Origin: Sva-07 sp963710625
GTDB taxonomy: Bacteria; Actinomycetota; Acidimicrobiia; Acidimicrobiales; Ilumatobacteraceae
Direction of reading: 5' to 3'
DNA: 64,000 bases
Assembly (NCBI GenBank): GCA_963710625.1
Contig: CAVQBG010000022.1
Span: 248,001 to 312,000, forward strand
Shown: piece after piece, positions 16,814 to 25,129 of the stretch
Numbering within the stretch: the stretch's first letter is position 1
How the letters are laid out: each line of letters opens with the position of its first letter
The notes under the pieces: model-generated
Database searches by the model: none
Told to the model about the DNA's origin: nothing
Seen by the model: only the letters and a program-made list of their open reading frames with translations
Translations under genes and position numbers: made by a program

Positions 16814-17104
16814 ATGCGAAAGTCATTGATCGTCGCAACGCTGGTAGCGCTGGCGGCGCCGCTCGCGACAGCCCCGACTGCGACTGCCGCCAAGCAAGAC
16901 AGGGTGGAGATCTGCCATTTCAGCGGGCATGTCCAGCCGGGCAATCCGGCGCAGCCGGACTTCATCCTCGATCTTGATCTGGAGTATCCCGACCGGGTCG
17001 CGGAGTGCACCAGCCGGGGAGGTCGGGTACTGCTCGTGAACGGCAACGCTGTCAGCTACACGGACGACGAAATCCGCCGAGGTCACGAAGTCGACGTTCC
17101 CTGA
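16814..17104 (+). CDS. Small secreted protein with a 'VEICH' motif
   Basis: A 96-residue exported protein. The signal peptide (residues 1-26) ends in an ATAA-type cleavage site. The mature protein starts 'KQDRVEICHFSGH'; this KVxICHxxG pattern recurs in many short domains of actinobacterial secreted proteins, function unknown. It has one further Cys that could pair with the first. Unlike most genes here it has a strong Shine-Dalgarno, AGGAGG at 16801-16806, eight bases before ATG 16814, so it has a real 5' leader. It sits inside an otherwise conserved regulator cluster together with the L,D-transpeptidase, suggesting local insertion. Confidence 0.65.
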   Translation: MRKSLIVATLVALAAPLATAPTATAAKQDRVEICHFSGHVQPGNPAQPDFILDLDLEYPDRVAECTSRGGRVLLVNGNAVSYTDDEIRRGHEVDVP

Positions 17105-17139
17105 GGCGTGGGAGAGGCCGGTGACCGCCGCGAACGCGT

Positions 17140-17168
17140 CGAGCATCAGCACTGACGTTCGATGCTCG
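17140..17168. terminator. Weak hairpin after the small secreted protein
   Basis: CGAGCATC at 17140-17147 pairs with GATGCTCG at 17161-17168 across a 13-base loop. It is a possible terminator for the gene ending at 17104, lying directly before the hexamer repeat. Confidence 0.35.
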
Positions 17169-17170
17169 CC

Positions 17171-17224
17171 TTGTCGCTGACGTTGACGGTGACGGTGACG
17201 CTGACGGTGACGCTGACGGTGTCG
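17171..17224. repeat. Hexanucleotide tandem repeat (NTGACG)
   Basis: Nine consecutive 6-base units: TTGTCG, then seven NTGACG units (17177-17218; N is C, T, G, G, C, G, C), then GTGTCG. The array ends 58 bases before the GTG of the L,D-transpeptidase gene. Several units resemble a -35 box or a half-site. It could arise by slippage and could tune promoter activity. Confidence 0.8.
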
Positions 17225-17282
17225 CAGACCGCGAGCGGGGCCCGCGATGGCGGATCAGCAGATTCGTCCCTATCCTTGCGGG

Positions 17283-19247
17283 GTGCGTCACCGACCTCTC
17301 CTTGCGTTCGCAACATCACTGGCTGCAGTGTTCGGCAGTCTCGCCGTCTTCTCGGCGGTGGCTCCGGCCGGCACCGTGTCCGCTGCGGGCACCACGAGTG
17401 CCTACGTGGCGATGCCCACGTCTCAACGTCTGGTCGACACTCGCCAGACCGCCGCGCTCGCTGCTGGTGCAACTCTCTCGGTCAGGGTGACGGGCGATGC
17501 GCCGCTTCCGGAGCCGGGCACGGTCACGGCCGCGGTGCTGAACCTCACCGTCACCGGGCCGGCCGGCGCAGGTTTCTGGACGGTCTGGCCGCACACGAGC
17601 CCGCGCCCCAACGCATCGAACCTGAACATCGACGAGCTGCAATCGCTGGCCGGGGGAGCGATACCGAACCTCGTCACCGTGCCCGTCGGCCCTGACGGTG
17701 TGGTCGACGTCTACACCAGCGGAGGTGGCAACGCGATCGTCGACCTGCTCGGCTACTACACCGCTGCCGACAGCGCCACGTCCGGACGGTTCCAGGCGTT
17801 GCCGGCACCGACTCGCGTGCTCGACACACGCGGCCTCGCCAACTTCGCGCCGGGTGAGACGCGCAATTTCACGATTCCGGGCGCAGCGGGCGCGAGCGCC
17901 GTCGCGGTCAACCTCACGTCGGTCACGAGCCGTCCCGGCTACTGGCAGGTGTATCCGCGCGGCGGTGCGCAGCCGGCGACGTCCAACCTGAACTCGCCGG
18001 CCGGCATCGGGGCGATCGCCGCCAACCAGGCGATCGTCACCGTGGACGAGACCGGCTCGATCACGATCTTCTCCGATGCCGGTGGCGACCTCCTGATCGA
18101 CCTCGTTGGCACGTACACCGGCGCCGCTGCGCCATCGGACGCGACCGGCCTGTTCGTGCCGATGGTGTCGCCGACACGCATCGTCGACACGCGCAGCGCA
18201 GCGTTGAACCCACTCGGCGGGACCACACGCCCCGAGCCCGGTTGGACCTTCGAGGTTCCCGTTGCAGGCAACCCGGCGTTCGGCGCAGCGAACGTCTCCG
18301 CCGTCGTCCTCAACGCCACCAGCGCCGACACGATCGCCACCGGCTACATCACCGTCGGTACGGCCGGCACCGTGGCCCCCGGAACCAAGCCGACGACGTC
18401 GACGATGAACGTGGTCCGCCCGGCCCAGATACTCGCCAACCACGCGATCGTGCCGGTCTCCACCCGAGGGTTCTCGATGTTCACCGAGTCCGGCGGCAAC
18501 CTGATCGCCGACCTCGCCGGGTACTTCGTCGGCACCGCAGGTGCCGCGCCGTACGCGAAACCACTCAACGCTGCATCGCCCACGTGCTCCACTGCTGCCG
18601 TCGGCTATCCGACCAATCCGGTCGGGCCGATCATCTTCGGATCCTCACGTGCGTCGGTCGCCACCCTGCAGGGCCGGCTGCTCCAGCTCGGCTTCTGGAA
18701 CGCCGGGACCGACGGCGGCTACGGCCTCACGACGGTCCAGGCAGTGATGGCCTTCCAGAAGTGGAAGGGCCTGCCCGCGACGACCGTGGTCGACACGGCC
18801 ACCGCGGTGGCGCTCAACACCGAGATCTGCCGGCCGCAGGCGGGACGGACGAGCGGGACCCTGCTCGAGGTCGACAAGAGCAAGCAGATCGCCTACGTCG
18901 TCCAGGACGGAGAGGTGCGGTACATCTTCAACGTGTCGACCGGCAACGGCAAGAGCTACGACGAGGAAGACCAGAAGAACGCCGGCAACCGGGTCATCGG
19001 CATCGCCACCACACCGGTCGGCACCTTCCGGACGTACCGTGAGAGTGACGTCGCACGTTACGAGGGCGACCTCGGCACGTTGTACCGCCCGAAGTTCATC
19101 GTCGGTGGCGTGGCCGTTCACGGCGCCCGGAGCGTCCCGAACTATCCGGCATCACACGGATGCGTCCGGGTCGTGAACCCGGTGATGGACCTGATCTGGG
19201 GGCAGAACCTCCTGCCGTTGCGCTCGACGGTGTGGATCCACGACTGA
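17283..19247 (+). CDS. Secreted L,D-transpeptidase with three N-terminal repeats and a peptidoglycan-binding domain
   Basis: About 654 residues. A signal peptide (~1-35) is followed by three ~115-residue modules, each with '(L/I)VDTR' or 'VLDTR', 'SNLN'/'STMN' and 'D(L)xGYY/GTY' landmarks, the same family as in the propeller protein at 5976. Next comes a PG_binding_1 domain ('VATLQGRLLQLGFW...GYGLTTVQAVMAFQ') and a YkuD catalytic domain with 'VHGARS' and SHGCVRV, catalytic Cys near residue 627. It would form 3-3 crosslinks or attach proteins to peptidoglycan outside the cell. TATCCT at 17271-17276 supports GTG 17283; ATG 17247 is an alternative. Its stop lies in a palindrome. Confidence 0.85.
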   Translation: MRHRPLLAFATSLAAVFGSLAVFSAVAPAGTVSAAGTTSAYVAMPTSQRLVDTRQTAALAAGATLSVRVTGDAPLPEPGTVTAAVLNLTVTGPAGAGFWTVWPHTSPRPNASNLNIDELQSLAGGAIPNLVTVPVGPDGVVDVYTSGGGNAIVDLLGYYTAADSATSGRFQALPAPTRVLDTRGLANFAPGETRNFTIPGAAGASAVAVNLTSVTSRPGYWQVYPRGGAQPATSNLNSPAGIGAIAANQAIVTVDETGSITIFSDAGGDLLIDLVGTYTGAAAPSDATGLFVPMVSPTRIVDTRSAALNPLGGTTRPEPGWTFEVPVAGNPAFGAANVSAVVLNATSADTIATGYITVGTAGTVAPGTKPTTSTMNVVRPAQILANHAIVPVSTRGFSMFTESGGNLIADLAGYFVGTAGAAPYAKPLNAASPTCSTAAVGYPTNPVGPIIFGSSRASVATLQGRLLQLGFWNAGTDGGYGLTTVQAVMAFQKWKGLPATTVVDTATAVALNTEICRPQAGRTSGTLLEVDKSKQIAYVVQDGEVRYIFNVSTGNGKSYDEEDQKNAGNRVIGIATTPVGTFRTYRESDVARYEGDLGTLYRPKFIVGGVAVHGARSVPNYPASHGCVRVVNPVMDLIWGQNLLPLRSTVWIHD

Positions 19248-19264
19248 CGTCGGTCAGTCGTGGA
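19237..19264. terminator. Bidirectional palindrome containing both stop codons
   Basis: 12-bp perfect stem, 19237-19248 with 19253-19264, loop GTCG. The transpeptidase stop (19245-19247) is in the left arm and the stop of the minus-strand cNMP gene (19254-19256) is in the right arm. It is a likely terminator for both. Confidence 0.65.
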
Positions 19265-19685
19265 GTGCGGTGTTCTGCGAGCGCAAGCGGGCGACGAGCA
19301 TCTCGATGATGTGCATCGCGATGTCGGGTTCCTCGCGCAGCAGCACGCGCATGTTCCAGGCCGACAGGCCGTAGGTCTCCATGTCGGTCGTCGCCACGAT
19401 CGCCGCCGAGCGCGGACTCCCGTCGAGCACGCTCATCTCGCCGAAGTAGTCGCCGGGCCCGAACGTCGCCACGACGGCGTCGTTGATCCGGGCTTCGGCG
19501 GTCCCGCTGACGACGGCATAGAGGCGACCGAAGCGGCCGGCTGAATCGGCGTCGATCACGGAGGCACCCGCGCCGAACCGGAATGGTTTGGTCTGCGCGG
19601 CGATCCGCCCGAGGGCAGCATCGTCGAGCCCCTCGAAGAGGCTGACGCTGCGCAGTGCTCCGATGACCTTGTCGTCCTGCTTCAC
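19254..19685 (-). CDS. Cyclic nucleotide-binding domain protein (second)
   Basis: A 143-residue stand-alone cNMP-binding domain. The phosphate-binding cassette is 'FGPGDYFGEMSVLDGSPRSAAIVA' in outline (conserved FGEM and PRSAA). A C-terminal helix follows, with no helix-turn-helix. GTG 19685 is chosen because an AGGGAG Shine-Dalgarno lies upstream at proper spacing; a reading from further upstream would run into the merR promoter. It could sense cAMP or cGMP, but ligand specificity cannot be read. It interrupts the conserved block between the bifunctional nuclease and merR. Confidence 0.8.
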   Translation of the reverse strand: MKQDDKVIGALRSVSLFEGLDDAALGRIAAQTKPFRFGAGASVIDADSAGRFGRLYAVVSGTAEARINDAVVATFGPGDYFGEMSVLDGSPRSAAIVATTDMETYGLSAWNMRVLLREEPDIAMHIIEMLVARLRSQNTALHD

Positions 19686-19724
19686 GAGATCTCCCTGCTG
19701 TCGGTGACCGGACACTACCGAGTG

Positions 19725-19753
19725 TTGACGCGGCGCGCGGAACTCCGTAGTCT
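19725..19753 (+). promoter_or_regulatory. Sigma-70-type promoter of merR-gcvT
   Basis: TTGACG at 19725-19730, a 17-base spacer, then TAGTCT at 19748-19753. Transcription would start near 19760, immediately at a long dyad. A small palindrome, ACACT-ACCG-AGTGT (19712-19725), abuts the -35 box. The promoter gives a leader of about 90 bases to the GTG at 19850. Confidence 0.7.
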
Positions 19754-19760
19754 GCTGTGT

Positions 19761-19790
19761 CTCACAGTGGCGTAGTTACGAACCTGTGAG
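19761..19790. promoter_or_regulatory. Nested inverted repeat, candidate operator or leader hairpin
   Basis: CTCACAG at 19761-19767 and CTGTGAG at 19784-19790 form the outer arms. CGTA (19771-19774) and TACG (19777-19780) form inner arms at symmetric distance. It lies right at the predicted transcription start of merR-gcvT. It could bind the MerR product for autoregulation, or fold in the mRNA. Confidence 0.55.
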
Positions 19791-19849
19791 ATCGTGCGAC
19801 GTGCTCGGACACGTTCGTGATGTTGGGCGAAGCGAACCGGAGGCTTTCC

Positions 19850-20332
19850 GTGCAGGACACACCAGACGACAGCAGCAACGAGATCCCCGACGAGCTCGGA
19901 TTCAGCGGCACCCAGACGGCGAAGGTGGTGGGGATCTCCTACCGCCAGCTCGACTACTGGGCGCGCACCGACCTGATCCGCCCGTCGCTCACCGACGCCA
20001 CCGGCAGCGGCAGTCGCCGCCTCTACTCGTACAACGACCTGCTCGAGCTCAAGGCGATCAAGAAGTTGCTCGATGCCGGGATCAAGCTCGAACAGGTCCG
20101 CAAGGTCTTCAGCTTTCTCCGCGAGCAGATGAACACCGACATCGCCGCCGCTCACATCGTCATCGACGGTGGCAGCGTGATGCTGTGCGACGGCGATCAG
20201 CTCGTCGATGTGCTCAAGAACGGCCAGGGTGTGCTGAACGTGTTGTCGCTGGGCGGCGTACGCGACGAGCTCGAGGCCGATCTCGCGCCACTGTCGTCGG
20301 AGCCGATCGACCTCCACCGCCGCACCGGATGA
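19850..20332 (+). CDS. MerR-family transcriptional regulator
   Basis: About 160 residues. A MerR-type winged helix (residues ~15-85) has 'FSGTQTAKVVGISYRQLDYW', 'ARTDLIRPS' and 'GSRRLYSYNDLLELKAIKKLLDAGIKLEQVRK' features. The C-terminal part ('IVIDGGSVMLCDGDQLVDVLKNGQG') matches the actinobacterial regulator found between the bifunctional nuclease and gcvP genes. The GTG at 19850 was chosen because a GGAGG sits six bases before it; GTG 19817 is possible. The stop overlaps the gcvT ATG by four bases (ATGA), so the two are translationally coupled. It may respond to metabolic state around glycine use. Confidence 0.88.
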   Translation: MQDTPDDSSNEIPDELGFSGTQTAKVVGISYRQLDYWARTDLIRPSLTDATGSGSRRLYSYNDLLELKAIKKLLDAGIKLEQVRKVFSFLREQMNTDIAAAHIVIDGGSVMLCDGDQLVDVLKNGQGVLNVLSLGGVRDELEADLAPLSSEPIDLHRRTG

Positions 20333-21381
20333 CGCTGCAGCGGTCTCCGCTCGACGCCGAGCACCGCGCACTCGGGGCGACCATGGTGGAGTTCGGTGGC
20401 TGGGAGATGCCGATCTCGTATCCGAGCGGCACCATCGACGAGCACCTCGCCTGTCGTCGCCGTGCGGTGATGTTCGACGTGTCGCACCTCGGCACGGTTC
20501 GGCTCGCAGGCGCAGACGCCCACGACACCCTGCAGTCGACGCTCACCAACGATCTCACCAAGATCACGCCGGGCCGGGCCCAGTACACCCACCTCCTCGA
20601 CGGTGACGACGCGTCGGTGGTCGACGACATCATCGTGTGGTGGCACCCCGACGGCGACACGTTCGACGTGATGCCGAACGCCTCGAACACCGATGGGGTC
20701 CGGTCGGCGATCGGCGGAACCGACACCACCAGCTCGCGTGCGGTGATCGCCGTCCAGGGGCCCGATGCACGACGACTGGTCGCCACGGTGTTCCCGGAAG
20801 CAGGAGCGATCGGCCGTTTCCGTGTCGCCGATGCCACGTGGAACGGCCATCCGTGCACATTCGCGGGAACCGGCTACACCGGCGAGGCCGGTGTCGAGAT
20901 CGCGGTTCCCGCCGAGGCGGCGGCCGACATGTGGAAGGCGCTGCTGGCGGCCGACATCCCGCCCGCTGGGCTCGGAGCGCGCGACACCTTGCGGCTCGAG
21001 GCTGCCCTCCCGTTGCACGGTCACGAACTCGGCGCCGGCATCACGTCGCTGCAGGCGGGGCTCGGGTGGGTGGTGGCGTGGGACAAGCCCGCGTTCGTCG
21101 GACGTGATGCGGCGCTCGCCGAGCGCGAGCGCGGCGTCGACCGGCACCTCGTCGGCGTCGCCACCGAGGGCCGCCGGCCGGCGCGAGCCGGCTGCAGCCT
21201 GCTCGTCGACGGCGTCGACGTGGGCGAGATCACCAGCGGCAACTTCTCACCGGTGCTCGGTCACGGCATCGCCCTGGCGTTCGTGCCGCCGGCCGTCTCC
21301 GTCGGCGCCGACGTGGTGATCGACGTCCGCGGGAAGCCGCTCGCCGGCAGCGTGGTCGCCACGCCGTTCGTCAGCCGCTGA
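20329..21381 (+). CDS. gcvT: Glycine cleavage system T protein (aminomethyltransferase)
   Basis: A 350-residue folate-dependent aminomethyltransferase. It takes the aminomethyl group from the H-protein lipoyl arm, releasing ammonia and making 5,10-methylene-THF. Typical sequences are 'FGGWEMPISYPSG', 'CRRRAVMFDVSHLG', 'GTGYTGEAGVEI', 'RDTLRLEAALPLHGHEL' and 'GEITSGNFSPVLGHGIAL'. The length is normal. The start overlaps the merR stop. It runs convergently into the lysine/alanine-rich gene at 21397. With gcvH at 14216 and gcvP at 22203 the P, H and T components are all local; the L protein (lipoamide dehydrogenase) is not in the window. Confidence 0.96.
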   Translation: MTLQRSPLDAEHRALGATMVEFGGWEMPISYPSGTIDEHLACRRRAVMFDVSHLGTVRLAGADAHDTLQSTLTNDLTKITPGRAQYTHLLDGDDASVVDDIIVWWHPDGDTFDVMPNASNTDGVRSAIGGTDTTSSRAVIAVQGPDARRLVATVFPEAGAIGRFRVADATWNGHPCTFAGTGYTGEAGVEIAVPAEAAADMWKALLAADIPPAGLGARDTLRLEAALPLHGHELGAGITSLQAGLGWVVAWDKPAFVGRDAALAERERGVDRHLVGVATEGRRPARAGCSLLVDGVDVGEITSGNFSPVLGHGIALAFVPPAVSVGADVVIDVRGKPLAGSVVATPFVSR

Positions 21382-21402
21382 CCCTCTCCCGGTCGGTCAG
21401 CG
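21376..21402. terminator. Bidirectional palindrome at the gcvT junction
   Basis: CGCTGACC at 21376-21383 pairs with GGTCAGCG at 21395-21402. The gcvT stop codon (21379-21381) and the opposing gene's stop (21397-21399) are in opposite arms, as at other convergent junctions in this window. Confidence 0.5.
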
Positions 21403-22167
21403 CGACGCGCTCGACGACGCGGTGGAACCTGCCTTTGCGGCGGTCTTCTTGCCGGCGGTCTTCTTGCCGGCGGTCTTCTTGCCGGCGGTCGTTCTGGCTG
21501 ACGGCTTCTTGGCGGCGGTCTTCTTCTTCGCAGCCGTTTTCTTCGCAGCCGTTTTCTTCGCAGCGGTCTTCCTGGCTGACGCCTTCTTGGGGGTCGGCTT
21601 CGTCGCCGGCTCCGGCGCGGGCGTCTCGGGTGCAGGACGACGAGTGGTGTTGGTGACGATCGATCGCTCGGGAGCAGTGTCCGCCGGGGGAGTGGGGCGC
21701 ATCCCGGGGACGCGGAAGCCGCCGAACAGGCCACCGGCCGACTCGGCCAACTGCGTGAGCGGGCTGAGGCGGTGCGAGATCTCACCGAGCACGTCGGAGA
21801 ACTGGCCGATCTGGTTCGGCAACTGTGCGAACGCCGGGGTGCTCAGTGTTTCCGCCAGGCGATTGAGCCCCGGCGCCACGGCCATCGCCGGGCCGCTGAC
21901 GACCTGCATCATCTCGTCGGCAGCCTTGACGGTGCGGGTCACCTGCGGGATCGCTGCCCGGATCGGCTCTTCGACATCCGCGAGGAGACTGTTGATCCGC
22001 TCGGAACTCTCGTTGAGGTTGGCCATCGTCCGGTTGAAGTTCTCGACGCCTTTGAGGAACTCGTCGACCCCTTTGCGGAACTGTTCGAGGGAACGCACGG
22101 TCCCGGACAACGGCGCGGCAAAGAGGGTGAACAGGTCTGCGAGTGGGTCGGTGCGGTCGTCGGCCAT
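21397..22167 (-). CDS. Phasin-like helical protein with lysine/alanine-rich histone-H1-like tail
   Basis: 256 residues. Residues ~1-140 are amphipathic helix with heptad-like spacing and phasin-like character ('FRKGVDEFLKGVENFNRTMANL', 'LNRLAETLSTPAFAQLPNQIGQF'). Residues ~185-250 are tandem AAKKT/AGKKT repeats like eukaryotic histone H1 or mycobacterial HupB tails, interrupted by prolines. It may bind DNA, polyphosphate or granule surfaces; this is inference. TAGGTT on the minus strand (plus 22174-22179) six bases before the ATG suggests a leaderless transcript. It lies between the oppositely oriented gcvT and gcvP. Confidence 0.75.
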   Translation of the reverse strand: MADDRTDPLADLFTLFAAPLSGTVRSLEQFRKGVDEFLKGVENFNRTMANLNESSERINSLLADVEEPIRAAIPQVTRTVKAADEMMQVVSGPAMAVAPGLNRLAETLSTPAFAQLPNQIGQFSDVLGEISHRLSPLTQLAESAGGLFGGFRVPGMRPTPPADTAPERSIVTNTTRRPAPETPAPEPATKPTPKKASARKTAAKKTAAKKTAAKKKTAAKKPSARTTAGKKTAGKKTAGKKTAAKAGSTASSSASR

Positions 22168-22202
22168 TGCGTCAACCTACCGATCGAGCGACACCGCAGC
22201 GG

Positions 22203-25103
22203 TCATCCGACGGCAGCCGCGTAGGCCTCCAGCGGCTCGCACGAACAGACCAGGTTCCGATCGCCCTGTGCTCCATCGATGCGCGAGACGGCTGGGAAGT
22301 ATTTCGTCGCCCGCAGGCCCGGCACCGGGAACGCACCGAGGTCCCGCGAGTACACGCGATCCCAGTCACCCAGCAGGTCCTCGGCGGTGTGCGGGGCGTG
22401 ATGGAGCGGGCTGTCCTCGTGGGCCCATTCGCCCGCGCCGACCCGGTCGATCTCGGCCCGGATCGCGATCATCGCATCGCAGAACCGGTCGATCTCGCGC
22501 AACGACTCGCTCTCGGTCGGCTCGACCATCAAGGTGCCGGCAACCGGAAAGCTCATCGTGGGTGCGTGGAAGCCGTAGTCCATCAAGCGCTTCGCAACGT
22601 CGTCGACGGTGACCCCGGTGGCCTTCGTGATCGGCCGGAGGTCGAGGATGCACTCGTGCGCCACCCGTCCACCATCACCGCGGTAGAGCACCGGGAAGTG
22701 AGGATCGAGGCGCTCGGCGATGTAGTTGGCCGCGACGATCGCCACGGTCGTCGCCGTGGTGAGGCCGGCGCCGCCCATCATCTCGATGTACATCCACGGG
22801 ATCGGCAGGATGCCCGCCGAACCGTACGGCGCCGCCGACACCGCGCCGACCGGCTGGTCGGTGCGCAGCGGGTGCCCGGGCAGGTACTCGGTCAAGTGGG
22901 CCCGCACGCCGATCGGGCCGACGCCCGGACCACCGCCGCCGTGCGGGATGCAGAACGTCTTGTGGAGGTTGAGGTGGCTCACATCGGCCCCGAACTCGCC
23001 GGGACGAGCGTGGCCGACCAGCGCGTTGAGGTTCGCGCCGTCGACGTACACCTGGCCGCCGGCGGCATGGATCAGCGAGCACAGCTCGCCGACCTCGGCC
23101 TCGAACACACCGTGCGTGGACGGATAGGTGATCATCGTCGCCGCCAGGCGGTCGCCGACGTCGGCGATCTTGGCGCGCACGTCGTCGAGGTCGACGTTGC
23201 CGGCATCGTCGCACGCCACGACCACGACGTCCATACCCGCCATCACTGCGCTGGCGGCGTTCGTGCCGTGTGCGCTCGAGGGAATCAGACAGACCGTGCG
23301 CTGGTCGTCGCCACGAGCACGGTGGTAGGCACGAATGGCGAGGAGTCCGGCATATTCGCCCTGGCTTCCGGCGTTGGGCTGCAGGCTCACGGCGTCGTAG
23401 CCGGTGATGGTCGCCAAGCGTTGCTCGAGGTCGTGGATCATCTCGAGATATCCCTGCACCTGGTCGACGGGTGCGAACGGATGGATGTCGGCGAACTCGG
23501 GCCACGTGATCGGGACCATCTCGGACGTTGCGTTGAGCTTCATCGTGCACGACCCCAGCGGGATCATCGTGCGATCGAGCGCAAGATCCTTGTCGCTGAG
23601 GCGACGGAGGTAGCGCAGCATCTCGTGCTCGCTGTGGTACCGATCGAACACCGATTGCGTGAGGAAGTCGTCGCTCCGGCGCACGTCGGCCGGCAGGCCA
23701 TCGGCGACGGCGTCGTAGTCGTCGGGAAGCCGGCCACCGAGCGCCGTGACGATCGCCGACACGTCGTGGAGACCGGTGGTCTCGTCGAAACTGAGACCGA
23801 TCGTGCGGTCGTCGACCCGCCGGATGTTGTAGCCCGCCTCGAGGGCTGCAGCGATGGCGTCGTCGGCCGATGCGACCGTGACGCTCAGCGTGTCGAACCA
23901 GTCGTCGTTGCGGAGTTCGAGGCCTCCCGATCGGAGCCCGGCGGCGGCGACCGAGGTGATTCGCTGTACCCGTTCGGCGATGCGTTCGAGCCCGGTCCGG
24001 CCGTGCCACGCAGCGTAGAGGCCCGCGATGTTGGCGAGCAGGACCTGGGCGGTACAGATGTTCGAGGTGGCCTTCTCCCGGCGGATGTGTTGCTCCCGGG
24101 TCTGCAACGCGAGGCGCAGCGCGGGACGGCCCTCGGTGTCGGTGCTCACCCCGACGATGCGGCCCGGCATCGCCCGCGCTGCGCGATCGTGCGCGGCGAT
24201 GAACGCCGCATGCGGTCCACCGAATCCCATCGGCACGCCGAACCGCTGCGCCGATCCGATGGCGATGTCGGCGCCGATGTGTCCCGGGGGAGTGGTGAGG
24301 ACGCACGCGAGCAGGTCGGTGGCCACGACGGCGATCCCACCCAATTGGTGCACGGCATCGATCGCCGAGGTCCAATCGGCGACGGAGCCCGATGATGTCG
24401 GCAGGCTGAACAGTGCACCGAACACACCGCCGTCGACTGCGAGATCGGCCACATCGCCGACGACGAGTTCGATACCGACCGGTTCCGCCCTGGTGGTGAG
24501 CACGGCGATCGTCTGCGGATGGGTGTCGTGGTGTACGAAGAACCGATCGGACGACGACTTCGACTGACGTCGGGCCATCGTCATCGCTTCGGCCGCTGCA
24601 GTGGCCTCGTCGAGCAGTGAGGCGTTGGCGACGTCCAAGCCCGTGAGCTCGGTGATCAGCGTCTGGAAGTTGAGGAGCGCTTCGAGGCGGCCCTGGCTGA
24701 TCTCGGGCTGATACGGGGTGTAGGCGGTGTACCAGGCCGGGTTCTCGAGCACGTTGCGAGCGATCACCGGGGGAGTGATCGTGCCGGCGTACCCCATTCC
24801 GATCAGGCTGGTGACCCGGTGGTTCCTCGCCGCCATGCGGCGCAGCCGGGCGAGCGCCTCACCTTCGCTCACGCCACCGGGGAGGTCGAGCGGCCGAGCG
24901 GCCCGGATCGACGACGGCATCGTCTGCTCCAGCAACTCCTCGGCGGTCGCGGCGCCGATCGTGGCGAGCATCTGCGCCACGTCGTCGGGGCTCGGGCCGA
25001 CGTGACGTCGAGTGAACTCGTCGGGCTCGATCAGGCGATCGAGGGGGACCGGCACACGATCACCGGTCGAGGGCTGTGATGGCGCAGTGGACGATGGGGA
25101 CAC
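22203..25103 (-). CDS. gcvP: Glycine dehydrogenase (decarboxylating), P protein
   Basis: A 966-residue PLP enzyme that decarboxylates glycine and loads the aminomethyl group on GcvH. The full fused N- and C-halves are present: N-terminal 'FTRRHVGPSPDDVAQML', 'LLDEATAAAEAM', and the C-terminal PLP-lysine region 'DVSHLNLHKTFCIPHGGGGPG' (given here as 'LNLHKTFCIPHGGG'). GTG 25103 was chosen because AGGAGG (read on the minus strand, plus 25111-25116) lies seven bases before it and the length fits the family; ATG 25139 lies inside the riboswitch. A tandem glycine riboswitch controls it. Confidence 0.97.
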   Translation of the reverse strand: MSPSSTAPSQPSTGDRVPVPLDRLIEPDEFTRRHVGPSPDDVAQMLATIGAATAEELLEQTMPSSIRAARPLDLPGGVSEGEALARLRRMAARNHRVTSLIGMGYAGTITPPVIARNVLENPAWYTAYTPYQPEISQGRLEALLNFQTLITELTGLDVANASLLDEATAAAEAMTMARRQSKSSSDRFFVHHDTHPQTIAVLTTRAEPVGIELVVGDVADLAVDGGVFGALFSLPTSSGSVADWTSAIDAVHQLGGIAVVATDLLACVLTTPPGHIGADIAIGSAQRFGVPMGFGGPHAAFIAAHDRAARAMPGRIVGVSTDTEGRPALRLALQTREQHIRREKATSNICTAQVLLANIAGLYAAWHGRTGLERIAERVQRITSVAAAGLRSGGLELRNDDWFDTLSVTVASADDAIAAALEAGYNIRRVDDRTIGLSFDETTGLHDVSAIVTALGGRLPDDYDAVADGLPADVRRSDDFLTQSVFDRYHSEHEMLRYLRRLSDKDLALDRTMIPLGSCTMKLNATSEMVPITWPEFADIHPFAPVDQVQGYLEMIHDLEQRLATITGYDAVSLQPNAGSQGEYAGLLAIRAYHRARGDDQRTVCLIPSSAHGTNAASAVMAGMDVVVVACDDAGNVDLDDVRAKIADVGDRLAATMITYPSTHGVFEAEVGELCSLIHAAGGQVYVDGANLNALVGHARPGEFGADVSHLNLHKTFCIPHGGGGPGVGPIGVRAHLTEYLPGHPLRTDQPVGAVSAAPYGSAGILPIPWMYIEMMGGAGLTTATTVAIVAANYIAERLDPHFPVLYRGDGGRVAHECILDLRPITKATGVTVDDVAKRLMDYGFHAPTMSFPVAGTLMVEPTESESLREIDRFCDAMIAIRAEIDRVGAGEWAHEDSPLHHAPHTAEDLLGDWDRVYSRDLGAFPVPGLRATKYFPAVSRIDGAQGDRNLVCSCEPLEAYAAAVG

Positions 25104-25129
25104 GGGAGGGCCTCCTGGCGGTTCGACTT

